DNA of 64,000 nt from Rhodococcus yunnanensis NBRC 103083 (lineage in GTDB: Bacteria; Actinomycetota; Actinomycetes; Mycobacteriales; Mycobacteriaceae), in the NCBI RefSeq assembly GCF_001895005.1, contig NZ_BCXH01000003.1, positions 1 to 64,000 on the forward strand. The letters are read 5' to 3'. Made by a program: the position numbers and the translations under genes. A model generated the notes under the pieces. That model was not told the DNA's origin, ran no database searches, and saw only the letters and a program-made list of their open reading frames with translations. Positions 8,761 to 16,560 of this stretch are shown here, piece by piece (position 1 is the stretch's first letter; each line of letters opens with the position of its first letter).

Positions 8761-9786
8761 ATGAGCCTGACCACGACGCGCAGGACGGCTGGGCCGCTGG
8801 CCGACTCAGGAGTGCAGACATTGACTCTCGGGAAAGCACTCACCGCGGGCCTACGCCGCTCGATGCGCGACGACGACAGCATCGTTCTCATGGGAGAGGA
8901 CATCGGTGCGCTCGGAGGCGTATTTCGCATCACCGACGGACTTCAGAAGGAATTCGGAGACCAGCGAGTGATCGACACTCCGTTGGCGGAATCGGCGATT
9001 GTCGGTACCGCCATCGGACTCGCCTTGCGCGGCTATCGACCTGTCTGCGAGATCCAGTTCGACGGGTTCGTCTATCCGGCCTTCGACCAGATCGTCTCGC
9101 AACTGGCGAAGATGCGTGCACGCTCCGGCGGGCGAACCAGGCTGCCGATCGTCATCCGAATACCGGTGGGAGGCGGCATCGGTGCAGTAGAGCACCACAG
9201 CGAGTCCAACGAGGCCTACTTCGCCCACACTGCTGGGCTGCGCGTGGTGTCGTGCGCGAGTCCCGCCGACGGCTACCGCATGATTCGCGCGGCCATCGCC
9301 AGCGACGATCCGGTGATCTTCTACGAACCGAAGCGTCGGTACTGGGACAAGGGCGAGGTGGATCTCGATGCAGAGCCGGCTTCGCTCAACCGAGCACGGG
9401 TGTGGCGCACCGGATCCGATGTAACCCTCGTGGCGCACGGCCCCACGGTCAAGACCGCGATCGCCGCCGCGGAGGCCGCGGAAGAGGACGGATATTCCGT
9501 CGGTGTGGTCGACCTGCGCACCATCTCACCACTCGACATCGAGACACTACGGCGGTGCGCCGAATCCACCGGCCGCATGATCGTGATCCACGAAGCATCG
9601 ACGTTCCTCGGAATCGGTGCGGAGATCGCGGCAGCGGTCACGGAGGCGTGTTTCTATTCGCTCGAGGCTCCGGTTCTGCGGGTAGGCGCGTACAACCTCC
9701 CGTACCCGCCTGCCAAGACCGAAGACGAATTCCTACCCGACGTCGATCGCGTGTTGGACGCGATCGAAACGTCGCTCGAGTACTGA
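8761..9786 (+). CDS. branched-chain 2-oxoacid dehydrogenase E1 beta subunit (cluster 1)
   Basis: A 341-residue transketolase-type E1 beta subunit. Visible are MGEDIGALGGVFRITDGL, DTPLAESAIVGTAIGLA, EIQFDGFVYPAFDQIVSQ and the conserved IGAVEHHSES. The C-terminal transketolase domain contains HEASTFLGIGAEIAA. The ATG at 8761 begins one base after the E1alpha stop; an ATG at 8752 inside the E1alpha end is possible but less natural. With E1alpha it forms the alpha2beta2 decarboxylase of the complex. It closely resembles the second E1beta at 42722-43750. Confidence 0.9.
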   Translation: MSLTTTRRTAGPLADSGVQTLTLGKALTAGLRRSMRDDDSIVLMGEDIGALGGVFRITDGLQKEFGDQRVIDTPLAESAIVGTAIGLALRGYRPVCEIQFDGFVYPAFDQIVSQLAKMRARSGGRTRLPIVIRIPVGGGIGAVEHHSESNEAYFAHTAGLRVVSCASPADGYRMIRAAIASDDPVIFYEPKRRYWDKGEVDLDAEPASLNRARVWRTGSDVTLVAHGPTVKTAIAAAEAAEEDGYSVGVVDLRTISPLDIETLRRCAESTGRMIVIHEASTFLGIGAEIAAAVTEACFYSLEAPVLRVGAYNLPYPPAKTEDEFLPDVDRVLDAIETSLEY

Positions 9787-9793
9787 GGACACG

Positions 9794-11116
9794 ATGAACA
9801 GCTCGCAGCAGTTCGCTCTTCCCGATGTCGGTGAAGGTCTCACCGAGGCCGAGATCACGGCGTGGTTCGTCAAGGTGGGCGACGTCGTCGCGATCAACGA
9901 CACGATCGTCGAGATCGAAACCGCCAAATCCGCCGTCGAACTCCCTTCTCCCTATGCGGGGGTGGTGCAACGCCTGCTGTTCGAGGAAGGCGACACCGCG
10001 GAAGTCGGTGCACCGATCATCGAGATCGGGCCCGCCGGGACGACGGTGCAGGCGGAGCCTGCAGCCCCGACAGTTCTCGCAGTGTCGACGGAGACGGCGA
10101 TCGACGAGGATGCGCCGCAGGTGTTGGTCGGCCCAGGGCCGACCGAGGCCGCAGCCAGGCGCCGCACGCTTGCGCCACACGGTGCGCGTGGCCGAGCAGC
10201 TGCATCGGTAGGAGGGGGATCGGCAGAGGGTGCATCGGGAACGGGCGGCAACAGCGCGCGCGCAACGCCTCCCGCGCGTCTACTGGCCAAGACGCTGGGA
10301 GTCGATATCGATGCTGTGGCCCGATCGACCGGAAAGACGGTGACACCCGGCGACGTCGAAGCAGCGGCGACTGCCGTTCGAGAGCCGAGTGAGATCGCGG
10401 TCTCCTCCTCCGATGTGCGCGAGAGCCGTATCCCCATCCGCGGTGTACGCAAGATGACGGCCGAGGCGATGGTTCGCTCGGCCTTCACCGCGCCGCACGT
10501 CACCGAATGGTTGACCGTCGATGTCACACCGACGATGCAGCTTCTGTCGCAGGTGAAGGAGGATCGGTCCTGGAGCGGGGTGCGAGTCAATCCACTGGTA
10601 CTCGTCGCTCGCGCATTCTTGCTGGCTGTCAAAGCGTTTCCGGAGGTGAACGCTACCTGGGACGAGAGTGCTCGTGAGATCGTCGTCAAGCATTACGTGA
10701 ACCTCGGTATCGCCGCGGCGACGCCGCGCGGACTGATCGTGCCGAACATCAAGGATGCCCACGAACTCGATGTGCGCGGACTCGCGCATGCACTGTCGGA
10801 ACTGGTCGCCGTCGCTCGGAGCGGTAAGACGCCTCCGGCGGACATGGCCGACGGCACCATCACGATCACCAACATCGGAGCGCTCGGTGTCGACGCGGGC
10901 ACTCCGATTCTCAATCCAGGGGAGTCGGCCATCCTCGCCTTCGGCACTATCCGGCAGCAGCCGTGGGTGGTGGACGGCCGGATCGAGATCAGGCACGTCA
11001 CCCAGTTGGCGATGTCCTTCGATCACCGACTTGTGGACGGGGAGCTCGGCTCTCACGTACTCGCGCGTACGGGAGCGTTGCTGTCGAACCCCGGCGTGAC
11101 GCTCCTGCATGTGTGA
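9794..11116 (+). CDS. dihydrolipoamide acyltransferase E2 (cluster 1)
   Basis: A 440-residue E2 core protein. Domain order: one lipoyl domain (residues ~5-80) with lipoylated Lys45 in EIETAKSAVE; an Ala/Gly-rich linker; a peripheral subunit-binding domain around residues 155-195 (PARLLAKTLGVDIDAVARST); and the catalytic acyltransferase domain ending with FDHRLVDGELGS, which holds the catalytic His and Asp. The start lies seven bases after E1beta. No E3 (lipoamide dehydrogenase) gene follows, so the complex must borrow E3 from elsewhere, for example from 45033-46385. Confidence 0.9.
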   Translation: MNSSQQFALPDVGEGLTEAEITAWFVKVGDVVAINDTIVEIETAKSAVELPSPYAGVVQRLLFEEGDTAEVGAPIIEIGPAGTTVQAEPAAPTVLAVSTETAIDEDAPQVLVGPGPTEAAARRRTLAPHGARGRAAASVGGGSAEGASGTGGNSARATPPARLLAKTLGVDIDAVARSTGKTVTPGDVEAAATAVREPSEIAVSSSDVRESRIPIRGVRKMTAEAMVRSAFTAPHVTEWLTVDVTPTMQLLSQVKEDRSWSGVRVNPLVLVARAFLLAVKAFPEVNATWDESAREIVVKHYVNLGIAAATPRGLIVPNIKDAHELDVRGLAHALSELVAVARSGKTPPADMADGTITITNIGALGVDAGTPILNPGESAILAFGTIRQQPWVVDGRIEIRHVTQLAMSFDHRLVDGELGSHVLARTGALLSNPGVTLLHV

Positions 11117-11143
11117 ATCGATGCATGTGGATGTAGAGGTTTG

Positions 11144-12559
11144 TCACTGCCCGCGTCGGATTGTTGCCGCTACGAGCTGACCGGGGGTGAACAGCTGAGG
11201 TGCGTGCCGAGAGAAGACGGCCCACCCTTGGCCTTCCGGTCCCATCCCCAGGTAGGCGTTCGCCTCGTTGTGGTCCTCGCCGATTCTGACCGACGGGTCG
11301 TCCGGGGAGTCGAGGTCGACCGTATTCAGATGCGGCGTAGGCGAATCGGCGTCGAAGGACTCGATCAGGTACGACGAGTAATCGCTGCGATTGGACAGTG
11401 CGGCGAGTCGAGTGTTGACGGGATCCGAGGTCATCGTTGCCGCGATCAGCACATGGCCTGCCTCGGCGGCGATGATGTTGGCGTGAGTGTGCGAGTAGGT
11501 GGCACCGATGGGCATGATGTTCACCGGTGGCGACCATGTGTGGGCACGATCGTGTGATGTGGACAGATAGAGCTGCGCGTCGTTGTCGTCGACCCACACC
11601 GTGTACAGGGTTCCCTCCCGGTCGACCGCCACTCGTTGCTGGCCGTAGAGCGACAGACAGGTGAGTGAGCCGGGAACCGGTTCCTGACGCCAATGAGCGC
11701 CGAAATCCTCACTCACCGCGATCATCTGGCGGCACACGTCGGCGGGGTCGAACGGATAGGTCTGGTCGAGGACTCGTGCGGGATCGAACCCGAAGAACTC
11801 GGGATAATCGAAGTACACGGTTCCATCGGGAGCGATGACGCCTGCCCCTGCCTCGGTGCTCACCGCGGCGAGCTGGCTCATGCGCTCCCACGACTGCCCG
11901 CCGTCGAGAGACCGATAGACCACTCGCTGTCCGCTGACGGGGCGCGATCCGACGCCGAAGTAGTAGGTCGCGCTCGGGTAGGGGTTCCCCTCGGGCGCCG
12001 GGCCGGTGACGATCTTTCCCCAGTCGTACGTATCGCATGCGAACGGGTGACTGGTCCATGACTCGCCCAGGTCGTCGCTCCAGGAGACGACGGCGCCCGA
12101 TACCCCGCCGCACGCCGGTACCTGCAGAGATGTCACGTAGTACACCCGGTCGGTGCGCGGATCGACGTGAACGTAGCCGTGGCCGCCCGTCGTCTGTGCA
12201 CTTGCTGCCGCGTCGGGGACCGGTATGTCCGTCCAGGTCGCACCGTCGTCGGTCGATCGGAGGACGCCGCGGGTGGCACGGGCGATGAACAAGGTCCCGT
12301 CCCGTGCGACCTGAATCGACGGCGACACGTCCTGTGCGCCCGTGGGATACGTGCACCCCTCGGTATCGGTAGGGGTAGGGGACGGACTGCGGTCGATGCC
12401 CTGCTGTGTTGTCGGCGCGCAGCGCGGAGGCGGCGTTCCTGGTTCGTCGGCAACGGCGACGGGTGCATGGAGCGAAGCTCCGGCAAGGGCAAGCACGCAC
12501 AGTGCGACGAGAATGCGTGGCGTCGTTCGGATCCGCCCGAACCGCTGGTAGCCGATCAC
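11144..12559 (-). CDS. secreted BNR/Asp-box beta-propeller protein 1
   Basis: A 471-residue exported protein. An N-terminal Sec signal peptide is clear: basic start, then RILVALCVLALAGASLHA, with a likely cleavage near VAVADE. Several Asp-box-type repeats follow (STDDGATW, SWSDDLGESW, SLDGGQSW, SEDFGAHW, SHDRAHTW), the fold hallmark of sialidase and sortilin-like propellers. A Ser/Pro/Thr-rich patch lies near residues 55-70. No sialidase FRIP motif or catalytic set was seen, so enzymatic activity is not assumed. Its start overlaps the end of the upstream paralogue by 4 bases (12556-12559), indicating co-transcription. Function unknown; possibly surface binding. Confidence 0.7.
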   Translation of the reverse strand: MIGYQRFGRIRTTPRILVALCVLALAGASLHAPVAVADEPGTPPPRCAPTTQQGIDRSPSPTPTDTEGCTYPTGAQDVSPSIQVARDGTLFIARATRGVLRSTDDGATWTDIPVPDAAASAQTTGGHGYVHVDPRTDRVYYVTSLQVPACGGVSGAVVSWSDDLGESWTSHPFACDTYDWGKIVTGPAPEGNPYPSATYYFGVGSRPVSGQRVVYRSLDGGQSWERMSQLAAVSTEAGAGVIAPDGTVYFDYPEFFGFDPARVLDQTYPFDPADVCRQMIAVSEDFGAHWRQEPVPGSLTCLSLYGQQRVAVDREGTLYTVWVDDNDAQLYLSTSHDRAHTWSPPVNIMPIGATYSHTHANIIAAEAGHVLIAATMTSDPVNTRLAALSNRSDYSSYLIESFDADSPTPHLNTVDLDSPDDPSVRIGEDHNEANAYLGMGPEGQGWAVFSRHAPQLFTPGQLVAATIRRGQ

Positions 12560-13956
12560 GAGCCGCTGCCCGCAACCGGAATCAGTCGACCGACGACACC
12601 TTCGCCATCACCGGAGGGGCGCGTTGCCGCGAACGCCGCCCACAGCGAACCGTCCGGTGCCCACCGCGGCATCGTGTACTCCTGAATCCCGTTGGCCCAG
12701 CAGCACGGCTCGGTCATCAACGGTGCACCTGGTGGGGTGACGGCGGCCGAAGCGAACGTCGGCGACGGCTCCGTCGCGTCATCGGAGACGGCGAGATAGC
12801 CGGTCCAGGTGAGTTTGTCGGTCGAACCGTAGTACGACAGACCGATTCGTCCTTCCGGGGTTGCGACGACAGCAGGCATCACCGCCTGCACCACTGCTGG
12901 TGCCGCGAATTGCTTGCCCGCCGACCATGTTCGACCACCGTCCGAGGATGTTGCGAGCCGCGGCAGATACGAGCCGCTGTCGATCCACACCACGTACAGG
13001 TTGCCCTCGGCGTCCAGCGAAATCGAGTCGCTGAGTTGGGAGGCCGACAGTTCCGCGGGCACAGGGTTGATCCGGCCGCCGAGATTCTGTGGCACCCAGC
13101 CGGGTGACCCGATCGCGTCGACGATCGATCGGAGACCGCCGGTGTGGCTGTCGGGAACGGAGTGTCGGATCCAGGACGCACCTTCGTCCTTCGACACCGC
13201 TACCTCGAGCCGACCGCACGCGCTGACGGTCATGTAGATGGTTCCGTCCCGCGGGTCGACGACTCCTCTGCCGTGGCCGATGCCGGGCGTGAAGAGCGGA
13301 TCGGGGCACGGCACGGGGACGATGTCCGGCCCGGATTGCTGGAAGGTCGATCCGCCGTCGCGCGAGGTGTAGCAGCGCGTACCCGAGGTCAGCCCGGTCG
13401 GCACCGTCCAGTTGCAGTAGTAGATGTTGGTGGGATAGCCGCCGGCCCGAGGCTGCACGGGTGGTCCGGAGAACAGGCGCGGCCAATCGCCGGGAAACTG
13501 AAGGTTCGGTTCGATCGTGCCCGCGGTCCAAGTCCGTCCGCGATCGTCCGTGGCGAACACCGGGCCGGATCCGACACCGGTGTAGAAGAAGCGATCGGTG
13601 ACCGGGTCGCGGTAGCCGTCGGCCAGATCAGGGGTGGTTCCAGGAGGCAGTACTCGGCGCTCCCATGTTGCTCCGTCGTCCTCGGACACCGCGATCCCGG
13701 TGGGACCGGTTGTGACCGTCCGAAGCAGGGCGCCGTCGGAGTCGATGGCCAGCCCGGATTCGCCCGTCGTCATACCCGTGTCGACCAGGCATGGTTCGAA
13801 GGCGCTCGTGCCTGCGACCTGGATGTTGTCGCGGTGGCTGACGGTACTACGGCCAGGATCACACCCCGGCGCCTGCGCCGGTTCGGCCTGGGCCGGAATC
13901 GACAGGGACGTACAAAGCAGAATCAGCGGAACGGTTGTGACGATCCACCGAACCAT
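12556..13956 (-). CDS. secreted BNR/Asp-box beta-propeller protein 2
   Basis: A 466-residue paralogue of the adjacent downstream protein. The chosen ATG at 13956 gives a compact signal peptide (MVRWIVTTVPLILLCTSLSI, cleavage near PAQA). A longer frame to 14025 exists but would bury the signal. Asp-box repeats are DDGATW, DRGRTW, DGGSTF, DEGASW and DGGRTW. The arrangement implies tandem duplication followed by strong divergence. It overlaps the next gene by the 4-base ATGA. No catalytic motif is recognised. Both products are probably extracellular or wall-associated. Sialidase annotation by repeat alone would be over-reading. Confidence 0.7.
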   Translation of the reverse strand: MVRWIVTTVPLILLCTSLSIPAQAEPAQAPGCDPGRSTVSHRDNIQVAGTSAFEPCLVDTGMTTGESGLAIDSDGALLRTVTTGPTGIAVSEDDGATWERRVLPPGTTPDLADGYRDPVTDRFFYTGVGSGPVFATDDRGRTWTAGTIEPNLQFPGDWPRLFSGPPVQPRAGGYPTNIYYCNWTVPTGLTSGTRCYTSRDGGSTFQQSGPDIVPVPCPDPLFTPGIGHGRGVVDPRDGTIYMTVSACGRLEVAVSKDEGASWIRHSVPDSHTGGLRSIVDAIGSPGWVPQNLGGRINPVPAELSASQLSDSISLDAEGNLYVVWIDSGSYLPRLATSSDGGRTWSAGKQFAAPAVVQAVMPAVVATPEGRIGLSYYGSTDKLTWTGYLAVSDDATEPSPTFASAAVTPPGAPLMTEPCCWANGIQEYTMPRWAPDGSLWAAFAATRPSGDGEGVVGRLIPVAGSGS

Positions 13957-14109
13957 CCGTGTGCGCACAATCAATTCGATCCCCCCCGGTGACCAACGAG
14001 CAATACACCGGGAAGAGTAAACCAATCAAGGCCGAATATATCGAAATAGTTACAATTTATTTTCGATCGGATGAAGGCAGGCTTGGGGCGGCGGACGAGT
14101 CGTCACCCA

Positions 14110-14130
14110 TTACCTCTGTTTCAGAGGTAA
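14110..14130. promoter_or_regulatory. MarR operator overlapping marR leader
   Basis: TTACCTCTG, a TTT spacer and CAGAGGTAA form a perfect 9+3+9 palindrome ending 9 bases before the MarR start codon. The AGAGG inside the right arm may also serve as the ribosome-binding site, so bound repressor would block both transcription and translation initiation. Autoregulation by the adjacent MarR protein is the natural reading. Confidence 0.7.
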
Positions 14131-14139
14131 TATCGTCGT

Positions 14140-14616
14140 ATGCCTTCAGAGTCAGCCGTGGAGAGGCCGCTACCCGGTGACCTCTTCGGACGAGTAGGAA
14201 GATTTCGCAGACAACTGCGCCGGGTGGCCGGTCGTTCGTTCGACGACAAGCGACTGACCGAGTCTCAAGCGGAACTGCTCAGGTTGGTGAGCCGTCGACC
14301 GGGAACCTCGGTGGGCGATGCCGCACACGAACTTGGACTTGCCGCGAACACCGCGTCCACGTTGGTCTCGCAGCTGACCTCGCGCGAGCTGATCCTACGA
14401 ACACCGGACCCGGATGACCGCCGCATCGGCAGGCTCGCGTTGACGCCGAGTGTGCAGGAGGACGCGGATCGTTCGCGCGGCAATCGTCACCGATTGATCG
14501 CCGAGGTGTTGCAGCAGCTGACAGTCGAACAGCGCACCACCCTCGCCGACGGACTCGACGTCCTCGAAACTCTGACCGATCTTCTCCACGAGCGCGAAAT
14601 GGAAGGAACAACATGA
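14140..14616 (+). CDS. MarR family transcriptional regulator
   Basis: A 158-residue winged-helix regulator. The recognition region reads SVGDAAHELGLAANTASTLVSQL, followed by the wing DPDDRRIGRLALTP. It is a dimeric DNA-binding protein that normally represses an efflux operon until a ligand binds. The ATG at 14140 lies just after the palindrome at 14110-14130. Its stop overlaps the ABC ATPase start (ATGA at 14613-14616), so regulator and transporter form one operon. The ligand is unknown, and drug or toxic-lipid efflux is inferred from context. Confidence 0.88.
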   Translation: MPSESAVERPLPGDLFGRVGRFRRQLRRVAGRSFDDKRLTESQAELLRLVSRRPGTSVGDAAHELGLAANTASTLVSQLTSRELILRTPDPDDRRIGRLALTPSVQEDADRSRGNRHRLIAEVLQQLTVEQRTTLADGLDVLETLTDLLHEREMEGTT

Positions 14617-15422
14617 CATCCGAGCAGCCACCGGCCGTCGAATGCGTCGGTCTCACCCATCGATACGGGGATTTCACCGCGGTCGAGAACCTGTCGCTCA
14701 CGATCGGCGCGGGTGAGGCCTTCGGGCTGCTCGGCCCCAACGGCGCAGGCAAGACGACAACCATTCGAGTGCTCAATACGTTGACCCCGATCCAGAGGGG
14801 ATCGGTGAAGATCTTCGGACTCGACATCGCCTCGCATGCAATGGATGTGCGGTACAACATCGGGTACGTGCCGCAGCAGCTGTCCATCGAGGCAGCCCTG
14901 TCGGGCAGGCAGAACGTCGCCTGGTTCGCGCGATTGTTCGACGTCCCGAGGGCAGAACGCGCCGAACGCGTCGAGCAGGCACTCGAGTCGATGGATCTGC
15001 TCTCCGTCGCGGACCGCCTGGCGTCGACGTACTCCGGCGGAATGGTACGTCGGCTGGAACTGGCGCAGGCATTGGTCAATCGGCCGTCCCTGTTGGTACT
15101 CGACGAACCGACGGTCGGACTCGACCCGATCGCCCGCGACAGCGTGTGGCAGGTGGTCACGCAGATGCGTGAGACCTACGGCATGACGGTGCTGCTGACG
15201 ACGCATTACATGGAAGAGGCCGATGCACTGTGCGACCGAGTTGCATTGATGCACAAGGGACAACTTCAAGCGGTCGGAACGCCTGACGAGCTCAAGTCCG
15301 AACTGGGCGTCGACTCGTCGCTCGAAGACGTGTTCCGGCACTTCGCCGGAGCTGATCTGACCGAGACCGAGCAGAATCAGAGAGGAATGCGCAATGTTCG
15401 AAGCAGTCGCCGCACCGCGTGA
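14613..15422 (+). CDS. ABC exporter ATP-binding protein (DrrA-like)
   Basis: A 269-residue ABC ATPase of the drug-export (DrrA/ABC-2) type. Walker A is GPNGAGKTT at residues 41-49. The signature is YSGGM and Walker B with D-loop is LLVLDEPTVGLDP. The H-loop is in LLTTHYMEEAD. The C-terminal tail SLEDVFRHFAGADL is the usual end of this subfamily. It overlaps MarR by 4 bases and the permease gene by 29 bases. Together with the permease it should form a dimeric exporter at the inner membrane, repressed by the upstream MarR. Confidence 0.9.
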   Translation: MTSEQPPAVECVGLTHRYGDFTAVENLSLTIGAGEAFGLLGPNGAGKTTTIRVLNTLTPIQRGSVKIFGLDIASHAMDVRYNIGYVPQQLSIEAALSGRQNVAWFARLFDVPRAERAERVEQALESMDLLSVADRLASTYSGGMVRRLELAQALVNRPSLLVLDEPTVGLDPIARDSVWQVVTQMRETYGMTVLLTTHYMEEADALCDRVALMHKGQLQAVGTPDELKSELGVDSSLEDVFRHFAGADLTETEQNQRGMRNVRSSRRTA

Positions 15423-16221
15423 GAACCAGTATCTTCGTGCGCCACACGGAGTGCGCAGACTGACGGTTCTGCTCTCGCGGATCGGCGCATTCTCACTGGT
15501 GGAGCTGCAGAAGCTCAGTCATGATCGAAGCGAATTGGCCACGCGTGCAATCCAGCCCGCGCTCTGGCTCGTCGTCTTCGGGACGACGTTCTCTCGCCTG
15601 CATGTCGTCGACACCGGTTCGGTGTCGTATCTGGCGTTCCTTGCACCGGGCATCATCGCGCAGTCGGCGCTGTTCATCTCGATCTTCTACGGCATTCAGA
15701 TCATCTGGGACCGTGATGCCGGGATTCTCAACAAACTTCTGGTCACACCGACACCTCGCGCCGCGCTCATCACGGCCAAGGCGTTCGCGGCGGGCGTCAG
15801 ATCGGTTGCGCAGGTGCTCATCGTCGTGGTGCTGTCCTACATCATGAGAATAGCGCTGACGGTCAATCCGCTGAAGATTCTCGCCGCATTCGTCGTGGTG
15901 ATGCTCGGGGCAGTCTTCTTCTCGTGCCTGTCGATGACGCTCGCCGGGCTGGTGCGCAAACGTGACCGGTTGATGGGCATCGGGCAAGCGATCACGATGC
16001 CGTTGTTCTTCGCCTCCAACGCGCTGTACCCGATCGATGTGATGCCGGGTTGGCTCCAGGTGATCAGCCACGTCAATCCGCTGAGCTACGAGGTGAATGC
16101 GCTGCGGGATCTACTGATCGGCATTCCGTCGAACCTCGTGTTGGATTTCGGCGTGCTGATTCTGGCCGCGGTACTCGGAATCACTGCTGCCAGTTCGACA
16201 CTCGGCCGGCTCGCGCGCTGA
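15394..16221 (+). CDS. ABC-2 type exporter permease (DrrB-like)
   Basis: A 275-residue integral membrane protein with about six hydrophobic segments. The ABC-2 family region is visible as FFASNALYPIDVMPGWLQVISHVNPLSY (given as region ~205-232). The ATG at 15394 follows AGAGAGGAAT, a good ribosome-binding site inside the end of the ATPase gene, with which it overlaps by 29 bases. It is the membrane partner of the ATPase at 14613. The gene ends within a hairpin. The exported compound is unknown. Confidence 0.88.
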   Translation: MFEAVAAPRENQYLRAPHGVRRLTVLLSRIGAFSLVELQKLSHDRSELATRAIQPALWLVVFGTTFSRLHVVDTGSVSYLAFLAPGIIAQSALFISIFYGIQIIWDRDAGILNKLLVTPTPRAALITAKAFAAGVRSVAQVLIVVVLSYIMRIALTVNPLKILAAFVVVMLGAVFFSCLSMTLAGLVRKRDRLMGIGQAITMPLFFASNALYPIDVMPGWLQVISHVNPLSYEVNALRDLLIGIPSNLVLDFGVLILAAVLGITAASSTLGRLAR

Positions 16222-16229
16222 GGCGAGCC
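16208..16229. terminator. hairpin between convergent permease and AtuA-C-like genes
   Basis: GGCTCGC at 16208-16214 and GCGAGCC at 16223-16229 pair perfectly around an 8-base loop that contains the permease stop codon. The facing gene ends at 16231, so the hairpin could act for both directions. Confidence 0.5.
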
Positions 16230-16230
16230 C

Positions 16231-16560
16231 CTATCGGTCCCGATCATCGGTTACCGACATGCTCAGCAGGTGGTAGCTCATGGTTTTACCGTGCCCGTCG
16301 AGTTCGGCCGATCCGGTGACACCGCCCCCCAACTGCCCCGGTAGTTCGAAAACGAGGGACAGCACGTTGTTCTGCAGTGTCCGCCTGGGGTGCCGAGTGG
16401 TGCGGTCACCGAAATGGGCGACGACGCGGTCGAGTGTGAGGGCTCTGCAGAGTTCGTCGTACGCGGCGGGGCTGCGGGCGAACACCGCGAGGATCAAGGT
16501 GTCGCCCTTGTCCCCGGTTCGGACGTCGGCCAGGTCGTCGACTGTGCGAGTGTCGGTCAT
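16231..16560 (-). CDS. small AtuA C-terminal-domain-like protein
   Basis: A 109-residue protein resembling the free-standing C-terminal domain that accompanies AtuA/DUF1446 proteins. The start MTDTRTVDDLADVRTGDKGD carries the RTGDKGD motif typical of this partner family. The ATG at 16560 overlaps the AtuA stop by ATGA, so the pair is translationally coupled and probably forms a complex. In some organisms the two are fused. The biochemical role of this small domain is not established. A longer frame upstream is Arg-rich and not used. Confidence 0.75.
   Translation of the reverse strand: MTDTRTVDDLADVRTGDKGDTLILAVFARSPAAYDELCRALTLDRVVAHFGDRTTRHPRRTLQNNVLSLVFELPGQLGGGVTGSAELDGHGKTMSYHLLSMSVTDDRDR

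Noticed and set aside
11144..13956. Assignment of the two Asp-box proteins as sialidases
   Set aside because: Asp boxes alone do not show activity. The FRIP motif and the catalytic Arg/Tyr/Glu arrangement were not seen.
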